NCBI GenBank assembly: GCA_021772735.1 | Contig: JAJFLK010000152.1 | Location: forward strand, 1 to 13,781 | DNA length: 13,781 nucleotides | Source: Candidatus Sumerlaeota bacterium | Lineage (GTDB): Bacteria > Sumerlaeota > Sumerlaeia > MVZB01 > JAJFLK01 | Direction: 5' to 3' | Part shown: positions 1-7,013 of the stretch, in pieces | How the letters are laid out: every line of letters starts with the position of its first letter | Position numbering within the stretch: position 1 is the stretch's first letter | Position numbers and translations under genes: made by a program | Notes under the pieces: model-generated | Told to the model about the DNA's origin: nothing | The model's database searches: none | The model's input: the letters and a program-made list of their open reading frames with translations, nothing else

Positions 1-2
1 TC

Positions 3-47
3 TACCTTCAATCGCTCGGCGCCGAGCAGGGGGAGCCGGCGCCATGA
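3..47 (+). CDS. 3' end of an unidentified upstream gene (partial)
   Basis: One + strand frame is open from the window edge to a TGA at 45-47 and would end in YLQSLGAEQGEPAP. This stop overlaps the ligA start codon in the ATGA arrangement typical of translationally coupled genes, which is the main reason to believe it is coding. Only 14 codons are visible, so the product cannot be named. Another frame is also open here, so this is an inference. Confidence 0.4.
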   Translation, partial: YLQSLGAEQGEPAP

Positions 48-2185
48 CTCCCGAGCTTCGGGGCGGACCCGATGAAGTTCGCGCCCGAATCCAAACCCTG
101 CGCGCCGAGATCGAGCATCACAACGAGCTCTATTATCAGCGGGCCGCGCCCGAGATCGAAGATCGGGAGTACGACTTGCTCGCCAGCGAGTTGATCGAGC
201 TGGAGGCGGCCTATCCGGAATTCGCCGTGGCCGATTCGCCGGTGCGTACGGTGGGCTCGGATCGCGCCGAGGGGTTCGCGACGATCGAACATCCAGTGCG
301 CATGCTTTCGATCGATAACAGTTATTCGGCCGATGAGGTTCGCGAATTCGACAAGCGCATTCGGCGCGCGCTCGGGATGGTTGAGCAGGCGGCGACGGCA
401 GAGTCGGGAGTCGACGAGGCTGAGGTCACAGCCGAAGCCGGGGCCGAGATCGAGTTCGCCGTGGAGACGAAGATCGATGGCGTGGCGTTGACGTTGATGT
501 ATGAAGACGGTGATATTCGATATGCCGCGACTCGAGGTGACGGCTCCAGAGGCGATGACGTCACGGCGAACGCGCTGACAATCCGTGCTGTGCCCAAACG
601 AATCGGCTCGGCGCAAACGCCCGCGCCCGCCGGGCGATTCGAGGTTAGGGGAGAGGTCTTCATGCGGCGTGCGGACTTCGACGCGCTCAACGCCGAACGG
701 CGGCGCACCAGCGAGCCCGAATTCGCGAACCCGCGCAACCTGACCGCAGGCACTCTGAAGTCGCTCGATGCTTTGCTCGTCGCCGGGCGGACGCTCGATT
801 ATTTCGTGTACGCGACGGGCCTTGTCGAATCCGATCTTCCGGAGACGCATCTGGAGACGCTCGATTATCTGACCGCGCTCGGATTTCAAATCAATCCGCA
901 CCACTGGCTCTGCCCGACCGTCGAGAGCATTATCGACCTGATCGGGCGGTGGGAGAGCGAACGCAACGAACTGCCTTACGACACCGATGGGCTCGTGATC
1001 AAAGTCAATCGCCGCGAGCTTCATGAGCGACTGGGCTCGACCTCGAAATATCCACGCTGGATGCTTGCCTATAAATTTTCGGCCGAGCAGGCCGAGACCG
1101 TGCTTGAAGAGATCTTACTCCAGGTCGGGCGGACCGGGGCGATCACGCCCGTGGCGCAATTGAAGCCCGTCTTCCTGGCCGGGACAAAGGTCGGCCGGGC
1201 CACTCTGCACAACGCCGATGAGCTCGAACGCAAAGACATCCGCGTCGGTGATCGTGTGGTGATCGAGAAAGGCGGCGACATCATCCCCAAGGTGGTTCGC
1301 TCGCTGCCGCATTTGCGTACCGGCGCCGAACGAGTCTTCGAGTTCCCGAATGTCTGTCCGGTATGTGGGTCATCAATCTCGCGGCCCGAGGGCGAAGTCG
1401 CGTTGCGGTGCGTGAACACGTCGTGTCCGGCGCAGGTCAAAGAGCGCATCAAGCATTTCGCCTCGCGCGGCGCGATGGATATCGAGGGGCTGGGCGTCAA
1501 GCTGGTCGGGCAACTGGTTGATGAAGGCCTCGTCTCGACGTATGCCGATCTTTATTCGCTGAGCCTCGAGGCGCTTTGCGCGCTCGAACGGATGAAAGAG
1601 AAATCGGCGACAAATCTTCTCGGGCAGCTAGAGGCGAGCAAATCCCGGCGGCTGGGGACGCTGATTTTTGCGTTAGGCATCCGGCACGTCGGAGCGTCAT
1701 CGGGGCGTCTGCTGGCGTCGAATTACGGATCTCTCGAAGCGCTTGCGGTCGCCTCGGCTGAGGAACTCGCTGAGCTTGAGGGCGTCGGAGAGATCTTAGC
1801 CGCCGCGATTGTGAATTTCTTCGCCGATGAGAAAGATCGGGAGATCATCCGCCAGCTCGGGGCCGCCGGAGTCAACATGCGGCGGCTCCCCGAAGAGGCG
1901 ATTGCCGAGGCGACCTCGGAGAAGGGGCTGGCCTTTTCCGGCATGACATGCGTGCTGACGGGCAAGCTCGAATCGATTGACCGCGCCGAAGCTTCGAAGC
2001 GGATCGAGTCTCTCGGCGGCAAGAGCTCATCCAGCGTAAGCAAGAAAACCGATCTCCTGATCGCGGGGCCCGGCGCCGGGTCCAAGCTGACCAAGGCTCG
2101 CCAACTCGGCATCGAGATTATCGACGAAGCTGAATTCCTCCGGCGGCTTGGCTCGGGCGGGGGAACAGATGGGGGCCAGCCTTGA
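44..2185 (+). CDS. ligA: NAD+-dependent DNA ligase LigA
   Basis: This enzyme seals nicks in duplex DNA during replication (Okazaki fragments) and repair, using NAD+ to adenylate an active-site lysine. The 713-residue product shows the full LigA order. An N-terminal Ia region (HNELYY, about 26-31) is followed by the adenylation domain with the catalytic KIDG motif (K143). The OB fold comes next, with IEKGGDIIPKV. A four-cysteine zinc finger follows (CPVCGS, then CVNTSCPAQ). Helix-hairpin-helix repeats and a C-terminal BRCT domain (about 640-705) complete it. The ATG at 44 has a strong ribosome site (AGGGGGAG at 28-35, spacing 8) and overlaps the stop of the preceding frame. The protein is about 40 residues longer than E. 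coli LigA. Much of the excess is an Ala/Glu-rich insertion at about residues 112-136, just before the catalytic lysine. Confidence 0.97.
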   Translation: MTPELRGGPDEVRARIQTLRAEIEHHNELYYQRAAPEIEDREYDLLASELIELEAAYPEFAVADSPVRTVGSDRAEGFATIEHPVRMLSIDNSYSADEVREFDKRIRRALGMVEQAATAESGVDEAEVTAEAGAEIEFAVETKIDGVALTLMYEDGDIRYAATRGDGSRGDDVTANALTIRAVPKRIGSAQTPAPAGRFEVRGEVFMRRADFDALNAERRRTSEPEFANPRNLTAGTLKSLDALLVAGRTLDYFVYATGLVESDLPETHLETLDYLTALGFQINPHHWLCPTVESIIDLIGRWESERNELPYDTDGLVIKVNRRELHERLGSTSKYPRWMLAYKFSAEQAETVLEEILLQVGRTGAITPVAQLKPVFLAGTKVGRATLHNADELERKDIRVGDRVVIEKGGDIIPKVVRSLPHLRTGAERVFEFPNVCPVCGSSISRPEGEVALRCVNTSCPAQVKERIKHFASRGAMDIEGLGVKLVGQLVDEGLVSTYADLYSLSLEALCALERMKEKSATNLLGQLEASKSRRLGTLIFALGIRHVGASSGRLLASNYGSLEALAVASAEELAELEGVGEILAAAIVNFFADEKDREIIRQLGAAGVNMRRLPEEAIAEATSEKGLAFSGMTCVLTGKLESIDRAEASKRIESLGGKSSSSVSKKTDLLIAGPGAGSKLTKARQLGIEIIDEAEFLRRLGSGGGTDGGQP

Positions 2186-2301
2186 GACCTGGACCAGGAC
2201 CCGTGATGTCTCACACTCATACACGACGAGCTGCCACACTTTAAAGTCGAGTTATATCAGCACGATAGGTCTCTATTTCTCCGACCTTTTCCACGTTGCG
2301 C

Positions 2302-2331
2302 TTGACGCATCCAGGTAATATCGCCTAGAGT
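2302..2331 (+). promoter_or_regulatory. Possible sigma-70 promoter upstream of the radical SAM gene (distal)
   Basis: A TTGACG -35 element (2302-2307, 5 of 6 matches to consensus) is followed after 18 bases by TAGAGT (2326-2331, 4 of 6). It lies more than 200 bases from the gene, so a long leader would result. This is a pattern match only. Confidence 0.25.
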
Positions 2332-2425
2332 TGTGACTTCGCACTTGCGATGAGCCCCGCGTGGTCCGTTTCGGCTAGATGGCGATGTCGGACCTCGGAC
2401 AAGCGCTGTCGGTTTTAATCAGGGT

Positions 2426-2449
2426 CGTCCTCCAGGACGGATAGTTTTT
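2426..2449 (+). terminator. Weak terminator-like hairpin after ligA
   Basis: CGTCC and GGACG (2426-2430 and 2435-2439) can pair around a TCCA loop, with one further T-G wobble pair. A run of five T follows at 2445-2449 after a five-base spacer. The stem is short and it lies 240 bases past the ligA stop, so function is uncertain. Its place just ahead of the proximal promoter would suit a transcription-unit boundary. Confidence 0.25.
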
Positions 2450-2455
2450 GAATTT

Positions 2456-2485
2456 GTGACACTCGTGTGGCGTTCGAGCTATACT
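2456..2485 (+). promoter_or_regulatory. Candidate sigma-70 promoter for the radical SAM gene (proximal)
   Basis: GTGACA (2456-2461, 5 of 6 to TTGACA) and TATACT (2480-2485, 5 of 6 to TATAAT) are separated by 18 bases. Transcription would begin near 2492, giving a leader of about 75 bases to the ATG at 2566. It is the better of the two candidates in this spacer. Confidence 0.4.
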
Positions 2486-2565
2486 CCACATGAGATATTT
2501 GGCTTAAGTTGACCGAGCAGGGCGGGCTGATGCCTAAGCCCCGTGTATCGAGTTCATAAGGTTGT

Positions 2566-3759
2566 ATGATTGGCGGTGGGGCGACCCACACATATCGAGG
2601 TCCGATGAGCAAAGGCAGACGAAATCGCCCCAGGCGGCCCAAGCGGAGCCCCGTGGAACGGTCGCAATCGCGCGACGTGACCTTCTCGTGGGTCTATCCG
2701 ATCGTCCTGACTTACCGGTGTTCGTATGAATGTGGATACTGCCCGTTCCCCGTCACCGCGGGCCCGCCGCTTCCATCGAAGAGCGCTGTGCAGCAGCGGG
2801 TGGCGCGTGCCCGACGTCTCGGAATCAGCCAAGTCAGGTTAACCGCAGGCGAGGGGCTTGAGAATCACCCCGATATCGTTTCCACGTTCAAGTTCTACGG
2901 CTATTCAAATTTTACGGACTACCTGAAAGGTTTGATTGGGGAAGTGGCGAGCAACGGTATTGCTCCGGCGCTTTTCCCGGAGATGGATTTGGGCGCGCTT
3001 TCGCTTTTCGAAATGCAGCGCCTCAGGCCGCATATCTTCACGCTTCGCCTTTATCTGGAGTCCATGGATTCGGACCTTCAATACAGCGTGGCTCACGCGG
3101 GGTCCGAGGCCAAATGGCCGCGCAACCGGCTCAAGGCCTTGCTTGCCGCCGCGCAGCTCGGCATTCCGGTCAACAGCGGCTTGATGGTTGGCATCGGCGA
3201 GAGCGCGGAATCCAGGACGAAGACTCTGCAAACTCTAGCGCAACTCGCGTCGCGCCACGGCCATATCCAATCGGTCACGATCCAGCCGTTCATGCCTCAG
3301 GCGCGCACGCCCATGAGCCATCTTCCGGCGCCTTCGCCAGAGACGCTGCTCGAAGTCGCGGCCGAAGCCAGAAAGCTCTTGCCCGACTCGGTATCGATCC
3401 AGTTCCCGATGGTCAACTGCCCGGAGCGCGTGATGGATTTTATCGAGGCCGGAGTGGGCGACCTGGGAGATTTCGATCTGACCGGGGACGCCCACGATGC
3501 CGCCTCAATCAATGCTTTCAAGATCGTGAGTGAAAAGCTCGGCTTGGCCGGGATTAAGCTTTCGGACAGACTCTCGCTCTTCCCCCGATATTCATGCGAG
3601 CAGTGGACGACGCCATATTATCGCGACTTGCTGCGCAATCTTGGATCCGCCGGCCCGCCTCCGAGCAATGGGAAGCCAGCGCGGACTCAATCCAAGAATA
3701 ATTCAAAACCAGACGGCAAGGCGACGCCGAAGTCTGAGCCCGAGAAGGCTGCCCGCTAG
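2566..3759 (+). CDS. CofG-like radical SAM enzyme (divergent FO-synthase subunit homologue)
   Basis: The protein carries the radical SAM 4Fe-4S motif CSYECGYC (C52, C56, C59). A SAM-binding GE pair follows (LTAGEGLENHP). Further segments align by eye with CofG, which makes the deazaflavin FO from tyrosine and a ribityl-uracil together with CofH. These include LGIPVNSGLMVGIGES, a stretch resembling the CofG IQEVIIQNF segment (HIQSVTIQPFMPQARTPM), and a late EAGVGDLGDFD that matches the CofG DAGINDWGG only loosely. The resemblance to CofG is clear but several signature positions differ, so the product may not be FO. No cofH or other F420 genes are in the window. Residues 360-397 are a Lys/Pro/Ser-rich, probably disordered tail. 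The start is uncertain: ATG 2566 (AAGG upstream) or ATG 2605 (GAGG upstream) would both keep the domain intact. Confidence 0.8.
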   Translation: MIGGGATHTYRGPMSKGRRNRPRRPKRSPVERSQSRDVTFSWVYPIVLTYRCSYECGYCPFPVTAGPPLPSKSAVQQRVARARRLGISQVRLTAGEGLENHPDIVSTFKFYGYSNFTDYLKGLIGEVASNGIAPALFPEMDLGALSLFEMQRLRPHIFTLRLYLESMDSDLQYSVAHAGSEAKWPRNRLKALLAAAQLGIPVNSGLMVGIGESAESRTKTLQTLAQLASRHGHIQSVTIQPFMPQARTPMSHLPAPSPETLLEVAAEARKLLPDSVSIQFPMVNCPERVMDFIEAGVGDLGDFDLTGDAHDAASINAFKIVSEKLGLAGIKLSDRLSLFPRYSCEQWTTPYYRDLLRNLGSAGPPPSNGKPARTQSKNNSKPDGKATPKSEPEKAAR

Positions 3760-5453
3760 CGCCCCGTTGGGGCTCCGGTTCTCAGGGTAAGGTCGATTCC
3801 GCGAACCTGCGTGTCGCGCCTCGGCGTCCAGTCCAACTTGTCTGAAATTGCATAGATATCCATCTGGTAGTGAAGCGGGATGTGCGGCAGGTCGTGCATC
3901 GCGATGCGGACGGCGTCTTCGAGGTACTGCCTCCGCTTGCCGGGATCGAACTCGCTCGCAGCGGCCTCGGTCAGGCGATCCAGTTCCGGGTTGCTGTATC
4001 TGGTGCATAGATTGGCCATGCCGAGTTTCTTCTCTTGGTCCACAGTGTGCAGCAGATGATCGAAGGTTCCATATCCGTCGCCATTCGGGTTCGTCCACCC
4101 AATCAGGAAAAACGAGAGCAGTCCGTTCTGCTCATCGGCGAAGAAACTTGATTTGGGCCGGGCGTTGACCCGGACCCGGATGTTGATCTTTGCCAATTGT
4201 CCGGCGATGGCTGCGGCGACTTCGTCGTCATTGACGTATCGGTCGTTCGGCGCGTCGAGCCGGATATCGAACCCCTGGGCATATCCGGCCTCGGCGAGCA
4301 GCTCGCGCGCGCCGCCCAGATCGAGTGGCGGTCGCCCGAGGTCATCGATATACCCGATCACGCCGGAGGGAAAAAGCTGATCGGCGACGGCCGCCTGACG
4401 GCTCATGACCTTTTCGACGATCAGGTCCATGTCGATGGCTCTATAGATTGCCTGACGCACGCGCAGATCGCGCAGTGGGTTGGGCGGCGATCCCTTGATG
4501 CCGGGCGATTCGTCGCGGCCGGTATCGAGGCCCAGATAGATCAAGCGCAGGCTCGGCTTGCTTATGACTTCATAACCGGGCGTTGCGCGGACCCGATCGA
4601 CATCACGCACGGGCACGTTGCTCAAGACATCGATTTCGCCGTCGAGAAATTTTGCCACGCGCGTCGCGTCGTTACTCACGGCGACGTATCGAACCTTCTC
4701 GACCTTTGGCGATCCGCGCCAGTGCTCGCCGAACGCCGTGATCTGGCAGAAGCTGCCGCGCTCCCACTTCTCGAGCTTGTAGGGCCCGGTGCCATTGGCA
4801 TGAGTCGAGAGCCAGGCTTCATCTCCCGCCGTGGTGCGGGGTTCGCAGGTTTCCCTGTCCAGGATGTATATCGAGATCAGGCGTGTGGGAAGGATAGCAT
4901 CGGGGACGGTCGTCTCGATCCGGATCGTGTGAGGATCGACAATCACCACTTCTTTGACCGTCGCGACTTCGGCGGTCTGGCGCGATTGAGGCCAATCGCG
5001 CGCGCGCAGAATCGTATAACGCACGTCCTCGGCGTCGAAGTCGTTGCCATTGTGAAACTTGACGCCCTGGCGAAGCTTAAATTCCCAGATAGTGGGCTCC
5101 AGGTTTTCCCACGATTCTGCAAGCGCCGCGACGACTTTTAGATCCTTCGACATGTCCGTCAGCGGGTCGTAGATATTGATCAACACGCCGAGCGTCGGGG
5201 ATTCGTTGTGCTTGTAGGGGTCCATGGAAAGCACATCGGAGCCCTGGCTGACGATGATGGTCTGAGCGCTCAGATCGCCGGCGTCTGAAGATGATGCGCT
5301 GCCGGCGCCGACGTCGCGGCCAGGCTCTTGCTTCGAGCATGCCGCCGCGAGCACAAACGCGATCAGTGGGAGGACTCCTGACGGCCCCCGCCAACGCGGA
5401 ATTTCTGACTGGCGAAGTCTCGCCGAACTACTCAACGGAGCGTTGCCGTGCAT
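3756..5453 (-). CDS. ABC transporter substrate-binding lipoprotein, family 5 (OppA/DppA type)
   Basis: The mature protein is predicted to be a lipid-anchored receptor that binds peptides or similar solutes and delivers them to an ABC permease. The family-5 signature region is clear: VSQGSDVLSMDPYKHNESPT near the N-terminus, then LRQGVKFHNGNDFDAEDV, and later LRDLRVRQAIYRAIDM. The chosen ATG at 5453 gives 565 residues and has AAGG nine bases upstream. The signal peptide has an Arg-rich n-region, a hydrophobic stretch GVLPLIAFVLAAA, and a lipidation cysteine at residue 39. An upstream ATG at 5531 adds 26 residues, lacks a ribosome site and gives a poorer signal peptide. No permease or ATPase gene lies beside it, so it is an orphan here. 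Its stop overlaps that of the convergent radical SAM gene by four bases. Ligand identity cannot be read from the sequence. Confidence 0.92.
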   Translation of the reverse strand: MHGNAPLSSSARLRQSEIPRWRGPSGVLPLIAFVLAAACSKQEPGRDVGAGSASSSDAGDLSAQTIIVSQGSDVLSMDPYKHNESPTLGVLINIYDPLTDMSKDLKVVAALAESWENLEPTIWEFKLRQGVKFHNGNDFDAEDVRYTILRARDWPQSRQTAEVATVKEVVIVDPHTIRIETTVPDAILPTRLISIYILDRETCEPRTTAGDEAWLSTHANGTGPYKLEKWERGSFCQITAFGEHWRGSPKVEKVRYVAVSNDATRVAKFLDGEIDVLSNVPVRDVDRVRATPGYEVISKPSLRLIYLGLDTGRDESPGIKGSPPNPLRDLRVRQAIYRAIDMDLIVEKVMSRQAAVADQLFPSGVIGYIDDLGRPPLDLGGARELLAEAGYAQGFDIRLDAPNDRYVNDDEVAAAIAGQLAKINIRVRVNARPKSSFFADEQNGLLSFFLIGWTNPNGDGYGTFDHLLHTVDQEKKLGMANLCTRYSNPELDRLTEAAASEFDPGKRRQYLEDAVRIAMHDLPHIPLHYQMDIYAISDKLDWTPRRDTQVRGIDLTLRTGAPTGR

Positions 5454-5589
5454 GCCTGTATACCTTGCGAAAAGATTCTGCGGGAGCCGCAATATGGCGG
5501 TCGATGAAGCCCGATCAGGAGATGAGAACATTCTATCGGAGCGACCGCAAGCTCGACGCGGACCGCAGTTTTTGCAAGCATTCGATTCG

Positions 5590-5622
5590 GGGCGCGTTCG
5601 TGCGCCCGGTATCGTGCGCCCG
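5590..5622 (+). repeat. Hairpin and 10-base direct repeat just upstream of lipB
   Basis: CGTGCGCCCG occurs at 5599-5608 and again at 5613-5622, offset by 14 bases. GGGCGCG (5590-5596) can pair with TGCGCCC (5601-5607) around a TTCG loop: six Watson-Crick pairs and one G-T. The second repeat copy (5615-5621) offers an alternative partner arm. The block overlaps where the lipB -35 region would lie. Function is unknown. Confidence 0.45.
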
Positions 5623-5627
5623 ATAAT
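5622..5627 (+). promoter_or_regulatory. Possible -10 element of lipB
   Basis: GATAAT matches the -10 consensus in 5 of 6 positions and ends eight bases before the lipB ATG. Transcription from it would start at or within a few bases of the ATG, so the message would be leaderless or nearly so. I find no recognisable -35 element. Confidence 0.3.
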
Positions 5628-5635
5628 ATTGGCTG

Positions 5636-6355
5636 ATGACGAATTGCATCGAAAGCCCCGCCGCCGCCGTCCTTCACCCGTGGGGGCTTGCCAATTATGG
5701 CGAGATTCTCCGGTTGCAAGAAGGACTGCGCAAGGCCCGCACCGAGGATGAGATTTCCGATACTTGGCTCATCGGCGAGCATCCGGACGTGATTACGCAA
5801 GGCGTGCGTTCGACCGACGCCGATCTAACGTTGAAAGCGACCCCCCAGGCGGCAGGGGCATCTGGCCCTACGCCGGTCTTCACGGTCGATCGCGGCGGTA
5901 TGGCGACGATTCATAGTCCCGGCCAATTGGTGATCTATCCCATCGTGCGAATCCTTGGCGGTTCGATGGCTGCGGGACGATTCTCGCGCGAGCTTCTGGA
6001 CAAAACACGAACCTGGCTTGGCGACGCCTTTGGGGTACAAACCGAGACGCACCGGGGCTCGCCGGGACTTTATTCCGGGGGCCGCAAGCTGGCATCAATC
6101 GGCATCTCGGCCCGAGGTGGGATTACAATGCACGGTATCGCCATCAATTTTTCAAACGATCTTGAGATTTGGGATTCGATCGTCGCCTGCGGAGACGCGA
6201 CGATGCGCCCGATCACACTGACCGAACTGGCCGGCCGGACGATCCATCCGAGCGACCAGATCGAATCGCTCGCCGATTGGCTGCGCGAATCCTGGGGTTA
6301 CACCTCAGTTGCGATCGAAGCCGCCGCTCCCATCAATCAACAAACCGATACTTGA
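5636..6355 (+). CDS. lipB: Octanoyltransferase LipB (lipoate biosynthesis)
   Basis: LipB moves an octanoyl group from acyl carrier protein to the lipoyl domains of 2-oxoacid dehydrogenases and the glycine cleavage H protein, before sulfur insertion by LipA. The 239-residue protein has the family motifs. They are DRGGMATIHSPGQLVIYP (about 85-102, with H93), KLASIGISARGGITMHGIAIN with the active-site lysine K151 and H166, and ACGDATMRPITL with the catalytic cysteine C185. The usual H-G-P-G-Q is H-S-P-G-Q here, a mild deviation. The start is fixed: an in-frame TAA at 5624 blocks longer versions and no later ATG precedes the conserved core. No Shine-Dalgarno sequence precedes it. lipA is not in the window. 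The 3' end overlaps the convergent glycosyltransferase gene by 23 bases. Confidence 0.95.
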   Translation: MTNCIESPAAAVLHPWGLANYGEILRLQEGLRKARTEDEISDTWLIGEHPDVITQGVRSTDADLTLKATPQAAGASGPTPVFTVDRGGMATIHSPGQLVIYPIVRILGGSMAAGRFSRELLDKTRTWLGDAFGVQTETHRGSPGLYSGGRKLASIGISARGGITMHGIAINFSNDLEIWDSIVACGDATMRPITLTELAGRTIHPSDQIESLADWLRESWGYTSVAIEAAAPINQQTDT

Positions 6356-7013
6356 TCAACGTCCATAGCGAAGCGAAGCCATCGCCCCAGTAGATTTTCT
6401 TGCCTTGCGCGCGGCCTCGGGGGAAGTAGCTGATCGGAATCTCGCGGATCGCGTGACCGTCCTTTAGCAGCTTCGCGGTCAGCTCGACGGTGAAGGCGAA
6501 GTCGTTATTGACGAGTTTCATGCCGTCGATCGTGCCTCGGCGAAAGACCTGATAGCACGTCTCGACATCGGTCAGGCGCGAGCCGTACAGCATGTTGACC
6601 GAGGCGGTCACGACGCGATTCCCCCAGTATTGAAGGAACCCCATCTTCGGCCGACCTCTCAGGAATCGAGAGCCGAAGACGACATCGCATTCGGCGGCGA
6701 GGATCGGCGCCAGCAGCATCGGGTAATCCGAGGGGTCCAGTTCGAGATCGGCATCCTGGAAAAGGATGACATCGCCACTGGCCTCGGCGATACCGAGCTT
6801 CAAAGCGTTGCCGCGTCCCGAACGTTTCGTCTCGTAAATCACTCGCGTGTCCGCACGTTTCTCCTCCTCGGCCAAGAGCTCGCGAGTGCCGTCTTCGGAA
6901 TATCCATCGACGATGATGATTTCCATCTCGATGTCCACGGCGCGGACTTTGTCCAGAATGGCATTGATCGTGCGCCGCTCGTTATAAACCGGGACGATGA
7001 CACTGAGCAGCAT
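6333..7013 (-). CDS. Family 2 glycosyltransferase, DPM1-like
   Basis: This 226-residue enzyme has a GT-A fold and probably transfers a sugar from a nucleotide donor to a polyprenyl phosphate or a glycan. It opens with the standard LSVIVPVYNERRTI, then VDGYSEDGT (the common VDDGSTDGT in a known variant form) and a metal-binding DAD in QDADLELDP. GSRF and a C-terminal EIPISYFPRG follow, as in dolichyl-phosphate mannosyltransferase-like proteins. No C-terminal membrane helices are present, so it is the short soluble form. The start at 7013 is chosen because the conserved strand begins there and because it overlaps the upstream aminotransferase stop in TAATG. A GAAGGA site lies 11 bases upstream. 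The open frame extends further left of the domain, but that part is antisense to the aminotransferase coding frame. It is the last gene of the leftward row. Confidence 0.9.
   Translation of the reverse strand: MLLSVIVPVYNERRTINAILDKVRAVDIEMEIIIVDGYSEDGTRELLAEEEKRADTRVIYETKRSGRGNALKLGIAEASGDVILFQDADLELDPSDYPMLLAPILAAECDVVFGSRFLRGRPKMGFLQYWGNRVVTASVNMLYGSRLTDVETCYQVFRRGTIDGMKLVNNDFAFTVELTAKLLKDGHAIREIPISYFPRGRAQGKKIYWGDGFASLWTLIKYRFVD

Larger units (their letters stand above)
2186..2565. other. Intergenic spacer between ligA and the radical SAM gene
   Basis: This 380-base spacer is visibly richer in A and T than the flanking genes. It holds a weak hairpin with a T run and two promoter-like element pairs, listed separately. 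The only + strand reading frames I see are very short (12 and 22 codons) and have no convincing ribosome site. No tRNA or riboswitch fold is recognisable. Confidence 0.6.

Noticed and set aside
8..1024. Long - strand open frame (338 codons) opposite ligA
   Set aside because: It is antisense to the clearly recognisable LigA adenylation domain, has no domain pattern and reflects GC-rich codon bias.
3761..3773. GCCCC-GTT-GGGGC hairpin after the radical SAM stop, considered as a terminator
   Set aside because: No T run follows on either strand and it lies inside the lipoprotein coding end.
4197..5141. Long + strand open frame (314 codons) opposite the solute-binding lipoprotein
   Set aside because: It is out of phase with and opposite a family-5 binding protein with all expected motifs; no protein signature of its own.
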